Shown here: piece after piece, positions 63,174 through 64,000 of the stretch
Layout: the number at the start of each line of letters is the position of its first letter
Position numbering within the stretch: the stretch's first letter is position 1
Assembly: GCA_050949175.1 (NCBI GenBank)
Contig: JBMNFG010000014.1
Coordinates: 1-64,000, forward strand
Origin: UBA4971 sp900019985
Lineage (GTDB): Bacteria; Bacillota; SHA-98; UBA4971
Direction: 5' to 3'
Length of the DNA: 64,000 nucleotides
The notes under the pieces: generated by a model
Told to the model about the DNA's origin: nothing
Databases searched by the model: none
What the model saw: only the letters and a program-made list of their open reading frames with translations
Position numbers and translations under genes: made by a program

Positions 63174-64000
63174 TTATCTGGTGCCAAATACCTTGATTGT
63201 TTTGACTACCTCTTCTTTAGCTTTTTGCAGTGCTCTTGCCACCAGTTCCGGGTAAAAAATCTTCCCGTTTTTTTCAGCCAAGGCCAGTTTGATTTCTTCA
63301 ACCGCGGCAAAAGAAACGGCGGTGAAGTAATTGATCTTATTAATACCGCATTTTATGACATTTCTAAAGTCTTCATCACTTAAGCCTGATCCACCGTGCA
63401 TAACCAGGGGCAGGTCTATCTGCCTGCGAATAGCGGTCAACCGTTCCAGGTCGAGTTTGGGAGTACCGCGATATACACCGTGAACTGTCCCAAATGAAAC
63501 GGCCAAAGCATCCACATTAGTTTTTTCTACGAAACGGGCGGCCTCATCCGGGTCGGTAAAGTGGTCCTCATCAGCGGTACCCCCGTCCGCCAGTGTCTCT
63601 TCGCCGCCACCGACGTGGCCTAATTCAGCCTCAACGCTTACTCCGGCGGCATGGGCCGCTTCCACCACCTTTTTTGTCAGAGCAACATTCTCTTCATACG
63701 GTAAGACGGAACCATCGATCATGACAGAGGTGAAACCGTAATGGATTGCCTTTAGACAGGATTCATAGGTGGAACCATGATCTAAATGCAGATCGATGCT
63801 GGCGGATGAGGCTTTTATTCTCTGGACTAAATAGGCAAAAAAGTGGCGGTCAACATATTTGAGAAAAGGTTCTGGAACCATCAAAATCACTGGCGCCTGC
63901 GTCTCTTCTGCGGCTTGAATTATTGCTTCGGCAAATCCGTGTTCTCCGGCGTCAAAACCACCGACTGCATACCGGTTACGCACGGCATCCTCTAAAAGAT
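63174..64000 (-). CDS. class II fructose-bisphosphate/ketose-bisphosphate aldolase, 5' end outside the window
   Basis: The visible part has at least 275 residues and remains open to the window edge (upstream residues read LLEDAVRNRYAVGGFD, the normal start region). LHLDHGSTYESC, TSVMIDGS, VEAELGHVGGGEE and MHGGSGL are zinc- and phosphate-binding motifs of class II aldolases. The reaction is cleavage of a ketose bisphosphate to dihydroxyacetone phosphate and an aldehyde. Which ketose cannot be told; tagatose and fructose types look alike here. Confidence 0.9.
   Translation of the reverse strand, partial: LLEDAVRNRYAVGGFDAGEHGFAEAIIQAAEETQAPVILMVPEPFLKYVDRHFFAYLVQRIKASSASIDLHLDHGSTYESCLKAIHYGFTSVMIDGSVLPYEENVALTKKVVEAAHAAGVSVEAELGHVGGGEETLADGGTADEDHFTDPDEAARFVEKTNVDALAVSFGTVHGVYRGTPKLDLERLTAIRRQIDLPLVMHGGSGLSDEDFRNVIKCGINKINYFTAVSFAAVEEIKLALAEKNGKIFYPELVARALQKAKEEVVKTIKVFGTR

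Overview
The window looks like part of the chromosome of an anaerobic, spore-forming Firmicute of the Clostridia/Limnochordia type. The evidence is an alpha/beta-type small acid-soluble spore protein, the three [FeFe]-hydrogenase maturases hydE, hydG and hydF, a TRAP transporter, an ECF transporter, strong Shine-Dalgarno sites, and frequent GTG or TTG starts. The genus cannot be fixed from the sequence. The right end (about 56.9-64 kb) differs: it holds insertion sequences, truncated genes and a visibly GC-richer copper ATPase, and reads as an acquired and rearranged segment.

Layout. 0.3-7.5 kb: a GntR-regulated catabolic operon with a two-gene UxaA-type dehydratase, a two-subunit aconitase X and a TRAP transporter (DctP, DctQ, DctM). 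7.7-12.3 kb: hydE, hydG and hydF, with a structured leader before hydE and a 14-bp tandem repeat before hydF. 12.3-21 kb: a GT4 glycosyltransferase containing an in-frame 15-bp minisatellite, a large membrane protein, and an SbcD/SbcC-like pair. 21-29.4 kb: a spore protein, a methyltransferase, a flagellin relic and a type I restriction-modification locus hsdM-hsdS-hsdR, in which hsdM and hsdR each carry a frameshift. 29.6-39.5 kb: yjbQ and a PucR-type regulator, then an ECF transporter (fused A-A', T, S) running into an M20 peptidase, an Asp/Glu-racemase-like protein, DUF1177 and AroM, probably one catabolic unit. 39.5-47.7 kb: a membrane protein with an XRE regulator, an ABC-F ATPase behind a translated leader peptide and attenuator, several small proteins, and tdh-kbl for threonine breakdown. 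47.7-56.7 kb: an ABC importer with a PPi-type phosphofructokinase and a HAD phosphatase, flanked on both sides by arrays of palindromes with a regular 53-bp period. 56.9-64 kb: an IS256-family element, a truncated IS5-type transposase, a truncated cupin, an N-terminally truncated Crp/Fnr regulator joined to copA, and a class II aldolase that runs off the window.

Three things stand out. First, the ABC-F gene has a complete leader-peptide attenuator: promoter, Shine-Dalgarno, 18-codon ORF and two mutually exclusive hairpins. Second, at least six families of degenerate tandem repeat (units of 14, 15, 21, 30-31 and 53 bp) fill intergenic spaces; the 53-bp arrays consist of covarying palindromes spaced at about five helical turns. 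Third, at least six one-base frameshifts fall in otherwise intact genes between 24 and 48 kb, several of them in homopolymers. That suggests either sequencing error or real decay, and should be settled before functions are assigned there.
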